From Deltaproteobacteria bacterium (lineage in GTDB: Bacteria > Myxococcota_A > Polyangia > Polyangiales > Polyangiaceae), in NCBI GenBank assembly GCA_016218915.1, contig JACRCQ010000048.1:28920-92919 (forward strand): a stretch of DNA of 64,000 nucleotides, in the 5' to 3' direction. The notes beneath the pieces were generated by a model. The model was given only the letters and a program-made list of their open reading frames with translations, was not told the origin of the DNA and searched no databases. Positions 18,579 through 28,334 of this stretch are shown here, in pieces. How positions within the stretch are numbered: the first letter of the stretch is position 1; every line of letters starts with the position of its first letter. The position numbers were made by a program, and so were the translations under genes.

Positions 18579-19754
18579 ATGGCTGCGAGCGAGGACAAAC
18601 CCGAGGTCGCGATCAACACGCCCCTGAGAGGCGGATCTGACGCTCTGCGCTCGTCGTCCACGCTCATCGACGCGAATGTGACCCTGGGTGCCCTGCTCGA
18701 GGCGATGCCGACTCCGGCCGTGGTGCTCGATCACGAGCGCCGCGTCGTCGCTGCCAACCACCGCGTCCAGGAGCAGTTCGGCGACAGCCTCAGGGTCGCG
18801 TTCGCGGGCAAGAGGTTCGGAGAGCTGATCGGCTGCACCAGGCCCACGACGAGCCCGTCGGGCTGCGGCTCGGCGAGCGCCTGCGCCTGGTGCGGCGTGA
18901 TGTCGACCGTAAACGATTCCATGCGGCACAACGCCGCGGTCACGGCCGAATGCAGGCTAGCGCTCGATCCGTCCGCTGGCGGCTCGCTCGACATCGAAGT
19001 CCGCGCGACACCGCTGGCGCTTGGGGCACGCAAGCTGACGGTGCTGACGTTGCGCGACATCAGCGCAGAGAAGCGGCGACGGGTGCTGGAGCGGATCTTC
19101 TTCCACGACGTGCTGAACACGGCAGGCGGGATCTGCGGGATCGCCAATGTGCTTGCGGAAGCGAACGATCCGGGCGCGGAGCAGGAATTCAAGGCCATGC
19201 TTCTGTCGCTCTCCGAGCAGCTCGTCGAGGAGATCAACAGCCAGCGGCAGCTGATGGCAGCCGAGACCGGGGACCTGCAGGTCTCCGTGGCAGAGGTCTC
19301 GGTCACCGACCTGCTGCGCAACCTGAGCGCAACGTGGTCGAACGCGCAGGCAGCGGTCGGGCGCACGGTCGCCATCGGCAACATGCCCCAGACGCGCATC
19401 ACGACCGATGTGATGCTGCTCAGGCGCATCCTGGGGAACATGATCAAGAACGCGCTGGAGGCCACGCCCGAGGCAGGGGTCGTGACGATCCTGGCCGATG
19501 ATCTGGGCGACCACGTGTCGTTCGCGGTGCACAACGCCGGGAGCATTCCCGACGGCGTACGCCATCAGGTCTTTCTGCGATCGTTCAGCACCAAGGGGGA
19601 AGGGCGCGGGATCGGTACCTACAGCATCAAGCTGCTCGGCGAGAAGTATCTCGGCGGCAACGTCGGATTCTCCTCGTCCGCCGCGCGGGGAACCACGTTC
19701 GTCATCCGCCTCCCCGTGCAGTGGCCGTTCAACCTTCCCGTCACCGACGAATAG
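18579..19754 (+). CDS. PAS-domain histidine kinase with a four-cysteine cluster
   Basis: 391 residues, cytoplasmic. A PAS domain (about 33-165) holds C86, C96, C102 and C105 in the arrangement C-x9-C-x5-C-x2-C, likely a metal or Fe-S site. The phosphoacceptor box FFHDVLNTAGGI (H176) and a C-terminal HATPase domain (about 290-385) with NMIKNALEA and GIGTYSIKLL follow. It is the first of three consecutive signalling genes; the next begins three bases after its stop. Since no receiver directly follows, it may signal through the OmpR-type regulator or an unlinked partner. The redox-sensing role is inferred from the cysteines. Confidence 0.88.
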   Translation: MAASEDKPEVAINTPLRGGSDALRSSSTLIDANVTLGALLEAMPTPAVVLDHERRVVAANHRVQEQFGDSLRVAFAGKRFGELIGCTRPTTSPSGCGSASACAWCGVMSTVNDSMRHNAAVTAECRLALDPSAGGSLDIEVRATPLALGARKLTVLTLRDISAEKRRRVLERIFFHDVLNTAGGICGIANVLAEANDPGAEQEFKAMLLSLSEQLVEEINSQRQLMAAETGDLQVSVAEVSVTDLLRNLSATWSNAQAAVGRTVAIGNMPQTRITTDVMLLRRILGNMIKNALEATPEAGVVTILADDLGDHVSFAVHNAGSIPDGVRHQVFLRSFSTKGEGRGIGTYSIKLLGEKYLGGNVGFSSSAARGTTFVIRLPVQWPFNLPVTDE

Positions 19755-19757
19755 GCC

Positions 19758-20738
19758 ATGCCTCGCACGCGACCGCTCTGGGTACCCATCCTGATCGGGG
19801 TGCTGGCGATCCTGTTCACGATCGGCGTGCTCGTGGGGTGGAACATCATCTTCACGAGCTACTACGTGCTCGCCACCCGCACCCACGGCATGCCCGACCT
19901 GGGCGTCGGCTACTGGGTGATCCTGTCCGTCGGCTCGCTGTTCCTCGTCGTCGTCGTCGTCACCCTGCTTCTTCTTCTCATCGGCAACGTCCGGCAAACC
20001 CTCTACGTCAATCAGCAGAAGACCTTCATCGACAGCGTCACCCACGAGCTCAAATCCCCCCTGGCAAGCCTGATCCTGTCGTTGGAGACGATCGAATCGC
20101 GCCAGCTGACCCCGGAGATGCATGCGCGGTTCCTGGGGATGATGAAGAAGGACGTGCACAGGCTGCGGACCTTCATCGAGCACGTCCTGGATGCGGGGAG
20201 GCTCGAGCAAGGCAAGCGCCAGCTTCAATTCGAGGCCATGGATTGCAGGCGCATCGTGGAGGAATGTGCGCAGCGCATCCGGCAGGACTACGATCTGGGC
20301 CCTGACGAGATCTGCATCGAAGCTGGACGCGCACCGGATCACCCCATCCTGACCGACCGCGTCGCCCTGCAGACCATCTTGATCAACCTGCTCGACAACG
20401 CCGCCAAGTACTCGAAGAAACCCGCCCGCATCGTGGTGGCCATCGCTGTCGAGGATGCGCGACTCAGGATCTCCGTGGCCGATCACGGCATCGGCCTCGC
20501 CCGCGCCGAGCTCAAGCGTGTATTCAAGCGATTCTACCGTGTGGAGCGCAAGGCCGGCTCCCCCAAAGGCACAGGGCTCGGGCTGTACCTGGTAGACGCA
20601 CTCACCCGTCGCATGGGCGGACGCGTCACCGCCTCGAGCGATGGGGAAGGACGTGGCTCCACGTTCACCGTGGACCTTCCCCTCCGGATGGAGGAGCCTG
20701 CGTCCTCTGCCCCTCAGACCCACCTGACACCGTCATGA
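19758..20738 (+). CDS. EnvZ-type sensor histidine kinase
   Basis: 326 residues. Two membrane helices (about 8-34 and 52-76) flank a very short external loop (about 35-51), so the sensed cue is probably in or near the membrane. A HisKA box (FIDSVTHELKSPLASL) and a HATPase domain (NLLDNAAKYS, ADHGIGLA, GTGLGLYLVDALTRRMGG) complete it. The stop overlaps the ATG of the OmpR-type regulator by four bases (ATGA), the usual cognate-pair coupling. The gene begins three bases after the PAS kinase, so the three form one operon. Confidence 0.93.
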   Translation: MPRTRPLWVPILIGVLAILFTIGVLVGWNIIFTSYYVLATRTHGMPDLGVGYWVILSVGSLFLVVVVVTLLLLLIGNVRQTLYVNQQKTFIDSVTHELKSPLASLILSLETIESRQLTPEMHARFLGMMKKDVHRLRTFIEHVLDAGRLEQGKRQLQFEAMDCRRIVEECAQRIRQDYDLGPDEICIEAGRAPDHPILTDRVALQTILINLLDNAAKYSKKPARIVVAIAVEDARLRISVADHGIGLARAELKRVFKRFYRVERKAGSPKGTGLGLYLVDALTRRMGGRVTASSDGEGRGSTFTVDLPLRMEEPASSAPQTHLTPS

Positions 20739-21451
20739 CCCACAAACTCCTCGTCGTCGAAGACGAAGACCACCTCGCATTCGCCCTCGAGTTCAATCTC
20801 AAAGAGGAAGGGTTCGAAGTCGACGTCGCATCGACCGTGGCGCGCGCACGCGCTGCGCTCACCGCCGACCACCACCTGATGATCCTCGACGTCATGCTCC
20901 CCGACGGGAGCGGCTTCGATCTGTGCAAGTCGCTCCGCCAGGAGAAGAACCGGATCCCGATCCTGTTCCTCACCGCGAAAGGGTCCCTGGACGACATCGT
21001 GCAGGGCCTGGAGGCGGGCGGTGACGACTACATGATCAAGCCGTTTGCGCTCAAGGAGCTGATCGGACGTGTGACCGCGATGCTGCGCCGCAGAGCGTGG
21101 GACGAGCCGGTCGCCCCGGCTGCCGTCGAAGCCGAATCGCCTGCGGGCGTCTTCAAGTTCGCCAGCCACCAGATCAACTTCGATACCCGCGAAGCCTTTG
21201 CGTCAGGTCACCCGGTGGGGCTCACGGATCTGGAGTTCCGCATCCTCAAGTACTTCGCGGACAACGCCGACCGCGTCGTCGCGCGTGAGGAGCTGCTCGC
21301 CAACGTCTGGGAGATCTCGCCAGAAACCAATACCCGGACCGTCGACGTGTTCGTGGCAAGGCTCCGGCGCCTGTTCGAGCAGGACCCCGCACGGCCCAAG
21401 CACTTCGTGACCGTGCGAGGTGCGGGCTACCGGTTCTTGCCGAAGGGGTGA
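20735..21451 (+). CDS. OmpR/PhoB-family response regulator
   Basis: 238 residues. The receiver domain has D10/E11, the phosphoacceptor D52 (LMILDVMLPDGSG) and Lys in FLTAKGS. The C-terminal winged helix (about 140-235) contains LTDLEFRILKYFADN, a recognition helix with TRTVDVFVARLRRLFE and FVTVRGAGYRFLP. It is translationally coupled to the EnvZ-type kinase. The 3' end is convergent with a radical SAM gene, three bases away. Confidence 0.95.
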   Translation: MTHKLLVVEDEDHLAFALEFNLKEEGFEVDVASTVARARAALTADHHLMILDVMLPDGSGFDLCKSLRQEKNRIPILFLTAKGSLDDIVQGLEAGGDDYMIKPFALKELIGRVTAMLRRRAWDEPVAPAAVEAESPAGVFKFASHQINFDTREAFASGHPVGLTDLEFRILKYFADNADRVVAREELLANVWEISPETNTRTVDVFVARLRRLFEQDPARPKHFVTVRGAGYRFLPKG

Positions 21452-21454
21452 GGC

Positions 21455-23344
21455 TCACACCGCGGGCTGGGACGCGACCTCGAGTGATCTTCGAGGCTGG
21501 GAAGCCCTCGAGGGAGTCGGACGAGACGCCTCGGGTGCGGCCTGGATCACGTGCGGCATCGGGCGCTGGATGGCAACCGACGACGGCGTGGGTCCAGGTG
21601 TCGGGATCACGGACGGGTAGGCGTGATCGAAGCGGCCGTAGTGGGTCAGCAGGCAGCGCGGCTCGATCGCCTTTCGATCGCGCAGCGCCTTGAAGAACCT
21701 TCGCTTCTCCAACAGGAGCTTGCCGTAGATGTACGGGCTCAGCGCCAGGGAGCTCACCCTGCCCTTCCAGCCGCAGGCTTCGATCAGCTCGCTGCGAAGC
21801 TGCTGCACTTTCTGGGTGACAGGGTGATTCATGTGCCCGAGATCCCGCGCCATGGCGGTCAGCACGGGAATGTGGATCATCATCCTCTTGCGCGTCGCTG
21901 TCCGGCGCATCTGCACCAGCTCGTGATTCCAGCTCGCGGTGTTTCTGTACCCGTCGAACTGGGTCCGTATCATCCGGTAGAGCGACGGCCCGAGCTCCAG
22001 GTAGTCCCGAGCGAAGGCTTGGTCCAGGCTGCGTTCCATCTCGACGTCGGTGATGTGGGGGTGGTGCCAGTTCTGCGTGGCCTGCCCATGGATGTCTGGC
22101 CAGGGAAACCCCTCTTTGAGCTGGCCGGATTGCTTCATGCGCTCCCAGAGCGCTGTGCCGGGCATTGCCATGTAGAGCATGAACTGGTTGTAGGTGCAGC
22201 CGAACGACAAGGCGTGGTCGACCTCCCGATCCAGGTCCTGCGGCGTCTGGTGCTCGAAGCCGAGGATCGTCGAGCCCAGGACCTCCACCCCGTGCGCCTG
22301 CAGATCCGTCACCAGGCTCTGCACATCCAGACCGTGGAGCTTCTTGTAGGTGCGTCCGGTGGACTCCTCGAGACCGATCCACACGAAGCAGTAGCCGAGC
22401 TTCACGATGGTCTCGACGCCGAGCTTGACGAGCGTATCTGCAGACGAGAATACGCTGTAGCGGTAGGGCTTGTGCTGGGCCTCCATCAGCGACAGCAGCT
22501 TGCGCGCCCGCGCCGTGTCCACCGAGAAGTTCTCCGACATCACGAACATCTCGTCGACCCCGCGTGCGGCATGCGCGTCCGCCACGGCCAGGATGTCCTC
22601 GGCGGATTGCAGGAAGGGAACGAACTTTCCTCCGAACTTGTGGGAGGTCGTGCAGAAGTCGCACTTCTTCGGGCATCCGACGTCGGGAATGATCAGCCCT
22701 GCCGACAGCGAGGGGACGTCCAGCCCCAGGCAGCGCTTGTCGTAGGTGGTCTCGACCAGAGGCGCCCGCAGGGTGTCCGCGCTCTTGAGCCCGACGCCCG
22801 GCAATCTCGCGTAGTAGTCCAGACCGTCGCGCCCGATGAGCGTCACGCCCGGCCCTTCGATTCCCCTCGACGACAGCCGTCCCGGGCTCTGCCAGAGGTT
22901 GAACGTCTCCGAGGGATGGAGCTGGCGCATGCGCTCGATCAGCTGCAGCGTCACGTCGTCGTCGTTGACGATGTGTCCGCCGAGATCGATGGGAACGTCA
23001 GGGCACGCCTTGCGCACGATCTCGTAGGTTCGCAGGAGCTTCTCGAAGTTCGCCATGATGCCGGACAAGCCGATTCGATCCCACCGGGTGGCCCGGACCG
23101 CTGCATCGAGCTGCGCTTCCGAAGGGAAGTCCAGGACCGCGACCTCAGCGTCGAGGTTGGCTCCGAACAGGTCGAACGCGAAGGTCCGCGAGCTCATCTG
23201 CACCGTGTAGTATTGCTGGCCCCGCGTGACCTGGTTGCTCATCAGGCTCATGGGGTTCTTGAATCGGCTTCGTGGGGAGTCCACGCCGTGGGGGCCGACG
23301 ACCGAGGCAAACAGGATCTTCAGTCGCTGCGTGGGGAGGGGCAT
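21455..23344 (-). CDS. B12-binding-type radical SAM protein (paralog 1)
   Basis: 629 residues. The N-terminal part (about 1-200) resembles a cobalamin-binding Rossmann region (IGLSGIMANFEKLLRTYEI, PIDLGGHIVNDDD). The radical SAM cluster motif is CPKKCDFC (C224, C228, C231), which binds a [4Fe-4S] cluster and SAM. It is followed by a TSHKFGGKFVPF block also present, in variant form, in the second paralog. A C-terminal helical region precedes a Pro/Ser-rich tail. Such enzymes methylate or rearrange unactivated carbon, for example in lipid or pigment pathways; the substrate here is unknown. ATG at 23344 is used; an in-frame GTG five codons upstream is possible. Confidence 0.88.
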   Translation of the reverse strand: MPLPTQRLKILFASVVGPHGVDSPRSRFKNPMSLMSNQVTRGQQYYTVQMSSRTFAFDLFGANLDAEVAVLDFPSEAQLDAAVRATRWDRIGLSGIMANFEKLLRTYEIVRKACPDVPIDLGGHIVNDDDVTLQLIERMRQLHPSETFNLWQSPGRLSSRGIEGPGVTLIGRDGLDYYARLPGVGLKSADTLRAPLVETTYDKRCLGLDVPSLSAGLIIPDVGCPKKCDFCTTSHKFGGKFVPFLQSAEDILAVADAHAARGVDEMFVMSENFSVDTARARKLLSLMEAQHKPYRYSVFSSADTLVKLGVETIVKLGYCFVWIGLEESTGRTYKKLHGLDVQSLVTDLQAHGVEVLGSTILGFEHQTPQDLDREVDHALSFGCTYNQFMLYMAMPGTALWERMKQSGQLKEGFPWPDIHGQATQNWHHPHITDVEMERSLDQAFARDYLELGPSLYRMIRTQFDGYRNTASWNHELVQMRRTATRKRMMIHIPVLTAMARDLGHMNHPVTQKVQQLRSELIEACGWKGRVSSLALSPYIYGKLLLEKRRFFKALRDRKAIEPRCLLTHYGRFDHAYPSVIPTPGPTPSSVAIQRPMPHVIQAAPEASRPTPSRASQPRRSLEVASQPAV

Positions 23345-23472
23345 ATGCGTTGGTCCCACGGGCGCGCACGCAACGCTATCGATTCGCCGGGGATTTACCG
23401 AACTATTACGTTGGAGGCGCGAGCGTTGGTCGCCTGGATCTGCAAGGGCACGCTACCGAGTGCCTGCGTTGG

Positions 23473-23919
23473 TCACCGCGTCTCGTTCCCGATATGGGGG
23501 GCGCGTCGCACCACCGACGCACCTCGGCGTTCGCGAACGACCCTGGGCAGCGCGCCCGGCTTGCCCGCGGCCTGCGCGACGCAGAACGGGCACCCTGTCC
23601 CCTCCCGCGTGCGGTGTCGCACTTGCGAGAGCCAAACATGGCCCTTTCCCTCCCGGCAAAGCCACCAGACCTTCTTGCCCGAGCCGGCGAGCACACCATC
23701 CGGAGTCAACGACCCATTGCGCGTCGGGTGCCGTTTGTAGCAGCTATTGCAAACCGGCTCCCCTCCTGGCTGGTACGACGTTACCGGAGCGACTCGGCCG
23801 CAGGTCCAGCATGCCTGCTTCGGAGCCAATTCTCTGTGATAGCAGGAAGAGCAAACCGATCTTCCATCATGACGACGAGTGCTCTTGCCTCCGCAAAAGG
23901 CACAGCCAGGCATGCTCAT
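23473..23919 (-). CDS. Zinc-ribbon protein with PF14311-like (DUF4379) domain
   Basis: 148 residues. The N-terminal half has four CxxC pairs (CAFC, CSSC, CWTC, CNSC), probably two zinc-binding treble clefs. Residues about 63-115 match the 'probable zinc-ribbon' domain PF14311: HPTRNGSLTPDGV, GSGKKVWWLC, GHVWLSQVRHRTREGTGCPFC. That domain is often found in proteins linked to DNA processing or mobile regions. The C terminus is Arg-rich. Two ATGs are close (23919 and 23913); the first is used. It sits between, and in the same direction as, the two radical SAM paralogs. Function unknown. Confidence 0.78.
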   Translation of the reverse strand: MSMPGCAFCGGKSTRRHDGRSVCSSCYHRELAPKQACWTCGRVAPVTSYQPGGEPVCNSCYKRHPTRNGSLTPDGVLAGSGKKVWWLCREGKGHVWLSQVRHRTREGTGCPFCVAQAAGKPGALPRVVRERRGASVVRRAPHIGNETR

Positions 23920-24049
23920 GATGCGTCTCAGTCTATACAAGCCAGCGGGCGGATCAACTTGCCCTCGTGACTTGCACCAGGGATCGCCGTTGGAGTCTCG
24001 GGAGCCGGTCTTGCTCCGGAGCCTGCAGCCCTTGTGCTACTGGCTCTCG

Positions 24050-25801
24050 CTACGTCTCCGTGCGGCTCGGCAGCGCGAATACCTGCGCATGGGCGCGCGC
24101 CCGAATCGCTTGCGTCCAGTGCGCCAGCGTCGTGGCCGCCTCGCTCCAGAGGCTCTGCCTGTACTCCTGACGATGCGTCGCAGGCTGGAATCGATCGCCG
24201 AACAGCTTCACGCGAAGCGCGTACTTCATCGCGAGCGCGAGGCCGCCTGCGGACAGCGCCCGCTCCGAGGCCGTCATGGGTCCAAACCTGCGATCAAAGC
24301 TCTTCGCAAGGGCATCGACGAGATCGCGCTCGGTCTGGTTGTGGGCAAATCGCGCCATGGCAGGCACCAGGAGGCGAAGCTCGCGCGCGCGGGCTTCGAG
24401 CGCCCGGCGTCGCGATCGGAAGCATTCGGTGTCGGGGAGGGAATCGAAGGCAGCGAGGCCCCGCAGGTGCGTGCGGGTCATTCGCATCACGCCCGAGCCG
24501 AGCACGTCGAACTCCTTCTGGAAGGCCATGTGGAGGAATTCCTCGGTCTGCCGCGGCGTGAAGTGTGGATGCTTCCACACCAGCCGCTTCTGCCCGTGCC
24601 ACTCTTCGTAGGGGATGGAGAAGTCGATCAGCCCCTTGCGCTTCAGGTCCTGGTAGAGCTCGGTCACGGGCATCGGCGTGAATTGCATGAACTGGGTGAA
24701 GCACGGCTCGAGCGAGATCACGTAGTCGATGTCTTCTTCGATGTTCTGTGGCGTGTGCTCCTCGTGGAAGAGAATCCCCGAGGCGAGCACCACGATGCCG
24801 CGCGACTGCAGGCCATCGATCAGCGCTCTCATGTCCACGCCGCGATTCTTCGTGTAGGTCTCGAAGCGCGATTCCACGCCGAGCCACAGCCAGAACACGC
24901 CGAGCCGCACCAGCTCGTCCATGCCGAACGCGGTGATGGTTTCGGCTGACGAGAAGATCGCGAAGTTGAAGTAGCGCCCGGCCCGCTCCATCTCGTCGAT
25001 GAGCTCCATGGCGCGCTTGCGATCCTTGAGGAAGTTCTCGTCCATCACGAAGAAGTCCGTGCAGCCGAACTCGTCCGAAGCGCGGCACGCAGCCTCGAAG
25101 ACGTCCCTGCCGGTCTTGAGAAACGGGATGTAGCGCTTGCCGAAGTTGTGGCTCGTGGCGCAGAAGCGGCAGCCGTTGACGCAGCCGATCCCGGTCACGA
25201 TCAGGCCTGTCCTGCCAGGCGTCGGAACTCCCAGGATGTGCTTGTTCTCGGCTGAGACGATGTTCGGGTGATGGATCGGGCGATCCACCCGCTCGCCGAG
25301 CCAGGCGCGCATCCATCGGATGCCTTCGCCGCGTGCCACCGCGTCGCACTCGATCAGCTCCTCGACCCCTTCGACCGCAGCGCCATGACCGCCGAGCACG
25401 ATGCGCGCCTTGGGCAGGTGCTTTCGCACGAGCCGGGCCATCTCCCGGGCCTTGGCGAAGTTCGACGCGATGAACGAGATCCCCACAGCGTCGTAGCCCT
25501 TGGACAGCTCGCGGATGAACTGCTTTCGCGTCGGAAAGTCGAGCACAGTCGTGGGTGCGAGGATGTTCGCCGCGATGAAGTACAGCCCAAAGGACCTGTG
25601 CTGGAACCGCATCGAGGCCACGCCCTGCACCTTGGTGACCTGGTTGTGGAACAGCTCCATGATGTTCTCTTTGCGCCCGAACGCATCGTCGACCCCATAG
25701 GGGCCGAACACGCCGCACAGCAGAACGCGCGGAGGCCGCTCCGGATCGAATGCCCGCTCAGGAAGCCCAAAGGTCGCGTCGTTTTCGAGGACTTTCAGCA
25801 T
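24050..25801 (-). CDS. B12-binding-type radical SAM protein (paralog 2)
   Basis: 583 residues. It has the same layout as the gene at 21455-23344: a Rossmann-like N-terminal part (RIVLGGHGAAVEGVEEL), then the cluster motif CVNGCRFC (C207, C211, C214) followed by a TSHNFGKRYIPF block, and similar downstream helices (FVMDENFLKD). It lacks the Pro/Ser tail of paralog 1. Many text blocks align, so the two probably arose by duplication. Cobalamin use is inferred from the N-terminal fold only. The ATG at 25801 lies just inside a longer frame whose extra residues lack family features. The substrate is unknown. Confidence 0.87.
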   Translation of the reverse strand: MLKVLENDATFGLPERAFDPERPPRVLLCGVFGPYGVDDAFGRKENIMELFHNQVTKVQGVASMRFQHRSFGLYFIAANILAPTTVLDFPTRKQFIRELSKGYDAVGISFIASNFAKAREMARLVRKHLPKARIVLGGHGAAVEGVEELIECDAVARGEGIRWMRAWLGERVDRPIHHPNIVSAENKHILGVPTPGRTGLIVTGIGCVNGCRFCATSHNFGKRYIPFLKTGRDVFEAACRASDEFGCTDFFVMDENFLKDRKRAMELIDEMERAGRYFNFAIFSSAETITAFGMDELVRLGVFWLWLGVESRFETYTKNRGVDMRALIDGLQSRGIVVLASGILFHEEHTPQNIEEDIDYVISLEPCFTQFMQFTPMPVTELYQDLKRKGLIDFSIPYEEWHGQKRLVWKHPHFTPRQTEEFLHMAFQKEFDVLGSGVMRMTRTHLRGLAAFDSLPDTECFRSRRRALEARARELRLLVPAMARFAHNQTERDLVDALAKSFDRRFGPMTASERALSAGGLALAMKYALRVKLFGDRFQPATHRQEYRQSLWSEAATTLAHWTQAIRARAHAQVFALPSRTET

Positions 25802-25929
25802 GAGCCGAGGATGGCGCCTCACCTGCGGCTGTGCTGTAAAAGGAATGTAAAATCCGGCCGATGCGCATGCTGTGACGCAGCAATGCGAACCAGCGATCAC
25901 GCAGGCTGGCAGGAGGGAAGTGTGCTCGG

Positions 25930-28170
25930 CTACTGCGGCACGTCGTCCACGCACTCGTAGACGATCTGGAACGACTTGAGCTTCGGGGACTCTTCGCTGT
26001 TGGTCGTGGTGAAGTCGAATTCGACTTGCAGATAGTCCGCCGGGTTGGGCGCGAGCGGTCCGGGCGCCTGCTTGACCTCGAGATCCGCCGGCGAGACCTT
26101 GAAGGCGCCGGTGTACGTCGCCGTGTTGAGCGCAGGCTTGGTGTCAGCGGATCGCGCCTGGACCGTGAGCTCCGTTCCTGCCGGCGTGAGCGCGTCCCAG
26201 TAGATCTTCTTCCACTTGGTCTTCTTGCCACCCAGGCATCCCTGCTGGATCCAGGTGTAGACCCCGTGCGGCACGGTGAAGTTGCGCAGCCCGAATCCCG
26301 TGAAGTCCGAGTAGGTGTACGGGTGCGGCTTGCACTGGCCCGATACCGGGTTCGCGCAGAAGTCCTCGGCCGCTGCAGGCTTGTCGTCGAGCGGAACCGT
26401 GTCCGGCGCGCCGATCACGTTGCCGGCCGCATCGACCTTGAAGTGCGACGCGCTCGAGGTGCCCTGGTTGATCCCCCAGATGTCGAGATCGTTGGCCACC
26501 CCAGCTCCCAGCGTGCCGACCTGGCCGGTGGGGAACGTGTTCTCCGGACCGAGCACCGAAACCCCGTCCGCGATGTTGGTCGGAATCCGACCGATCGCTG
26601 CTGGCGGCGAGCCCGGCACGTAGCCGTCGAGCGCGACCCACGCATACGCAGTGGGCGTTCGATTGTCGACACCGATGCCGCGTCCCTGCGCAGAGCCGCC
26701 GGTAAACGTCACAAAGGCCCAGGTTCCCGTACCGAGCCCGGCAAAGCCCTGATCGCGCACCGGCCTGTACCTGTACGCACCCGAGGCTCCCACCTCGCCC
26801 AGCCAGATCTGCTGGATCTCGAGCGGAGCCCCTCCGTCAGGATTGGGCTGCTTGAAGCCGTCCACTGCGATGCCGTAGAACCCGCTGCCTCCGTGCGGAT
26901 TCTGGGTCATTCCCTGCATCGAGGTGTTCGCCGTGTCGAAGTAGAACAGCTGGTGATTGGCCTCGTTGGGCGCCCACAGGATTCCACATCGATCGACTGC
27001 GGCGCCGTAGGGTACCGACGCGACCCCAGCCTGATCCTGGATCTTGACCGTGTCGATGATCTGCCCGGTCTTGCCCTGGATTCGATAGAAGGTGCCGTCC
27101 TTCCAGGTGCCAGCCCATGCGTCGGACGCGCCATAGGCACGCGTCTGCCCGACGCCCGGCCCGAGTGCCAGCGGGCGGCCGTATTGCCCCATCTGCCCTG
27201 TGTTGGTCGTGAACAGGATGCACTCGTCGTCGAGCCCGTAGAACTCGAGCACCTTGCCGGCAGCACACACCGTGCTCGCATTGTCCGGCAGGTTGTCGTC
27301 GTTGCAGTCGGTCGTGATGATGCCGTCGTTGTTCGCGTCCTTGGACGTGTCGATCTTGCCGTTGGCGTTGCGATCGATGCAGTCAGCTTCGGAGTTCGCG
27401 ATCTTGGTGGCAGACGATTGCAGCTCCGCGGGCGTATGCGCGCGGTTGGCGATCCACACGTCGCCGTTGATGTCCACCGCGGTGCGCGACGGGCGATTCT
27501 GGTAGACGTTGACCGCAGCATGCCCGTTGTTCGGGCCCTTGACGGTCTCCGAGACCGAGCAGCAGCCGTTCACGCCATCGGCGCACAAGGCGCCTGGATG
27601 CGGTTGCCCCAGAACCACGTCCTCGTTCGAGCCGGTGGGGTTGGACTTGCAGGTGAAGGTGACGTAGCGGGCGACCTCTCGCCAGGTGGGTGCGGTCGGG
27701 AACGGCTTGGTCGAGACCTTGGAGACGAAGCCCACGCCATAGGCGACGTCGTCGGCGATCCACAGGTAGTCGAACTGGTGGTGGGTGGAGTCGAGCCCGA
27801 GGTAGCCGTTCTGGTCGCGGCCTACGCCGTCAGCACCGACGTTGTCAGGCGCAGGGTCATCGCTGGGCAGCGGAAACTGGCCGGGCGGGTTGCCCGTAGG
27901 TCCGGTCGAGCTTTCCTTGCAGCCAGGGGCGTTGCCGCAGTGCGAGGCTCCCGCGCCCGCGCTTCCGCCCGGCATCCCGTCGGGCAGCACGCTGCCGTCC
28001 GGCGGCGCGCCGCCCTTGCCCGCAGAGCCTGCTCCGCCGTCGGCGTTGAAGCTGTGCGACGGATTGTTGGCTGCTTCATCACCCCCGCCGCATCCGTGGA
28101 TGGCGCTCATGCTGGCCCAGCCCACGAGCCCCACGATCGGACCCCACACGACCCACGACGATTTTCTCAT
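25930..28170 (-). CDS. Large exported lipoprotein with propeller-like repeats
   Basis: 746 residues. Signal peptide and lipobox end at C27 (MSAIHGC). A Gly/Ser/Asp-rich linker (about 28-95) follows. The body contains short repeated motifs reminiscent of a beta-propeller: DYLWIADDV, DVWIANRAH, RCGILWAPNEANHQLFYFD, FYGIAVDGFKQ, RGIGVDNRT and NDLDIWGIN. An EF-hand-like Asp-rich segment (DRNANGKIDTSKDANNDG) may bind calcium. No enzyme motif is visible. It resembles surface proteins of Polyangia whose function is unknown. It ends 128 bases upstream of the radical SAM paralog 2 start, in the same direction; the M30-like gene is divergent. Confidence 0.75.
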   Translation of the reverse strand: MRKSSWVVWGPIVGLVGWASMSAIHGCGGGDEAANNPSHSFNADGGAGSAGKGGAPPDGSVLPDGMPGGSAGAGASHCGNAPGCKESSTGPTGNPPGQFPLPSDDPAPDNVGADGVGRDQNGYLGLDSTHHQFDYLWIADDVAYGVGFVSKVSTKPFPTAPTWREVARYVTFTCKSNPTGSNEDVVLGQPHPGALCADGVNGCCSVSETVKGPNNGHAAVNVYQNRPSRTAVDINGDVWIANRAHTPAELQSSATKIANSEADCIDRNANGKIDTSKDANNDGIITTDCNDDNLPDNASTVCAAGKVLEFYGLDDECILFTTNTGQMGQYGRPLALGPGVGQTRAYGASDAWAGTWKDGTFYRIQGKTGQIIDTVKIQDQAGVASVPYGAAVDRCGILWAPNEANHQLFYFDTANTSMQGMTQNPHGGSGFYGIAVDGFKQPNPDGGAPLEIQQIWLGEVGASGAYRYRPVRDQGFAGLGTGTWAFVTFTGGSAQGRGIGVDNRTPTAYAWVALDGYVPGSPPAAIGRIPTNIADGVSVLGPENTFPTGQVGTLGAGVANDLDIWGINQGTSSASHFKVDAAGNVIGAPDTVPLDDKPAAAEDFCANPVSGQCKPHPYTYSDFTGFGLRNFTVPHGVYTWIQQGCLGGKKTKWKKIYWDALTPAGTELTVQARSADTKPALNTATYTGAFKVSPADLEVKQAPGPLAPNPADYLQVEFDFTTTNSEESPKLKSFQIVYECVDDVPQ

Positions 28171-28334
28171 GGCAATCCTCCGCGGCGACACCGCACGGAG
28201 CCGAAGCTCTCGGGACAAAGCGTACTCGATGAATCCGCGGGAGGGTAGGGACCCGTCTTGACGTCAGGGGCGTCGGGCGTGGACTATCATGGAACTTCGA
28301 TTGGACGCTGGAGCTGAAGCGGTAGGAGCCGACG

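Noticed and set aside
18957..20723. A 588-codon frame antisense to the two histidine kinases
   Set aside because: Shadow of real kinase genes; no start context or domain, and amino acid composition is typical of an antisense frame in high-GC DNA.
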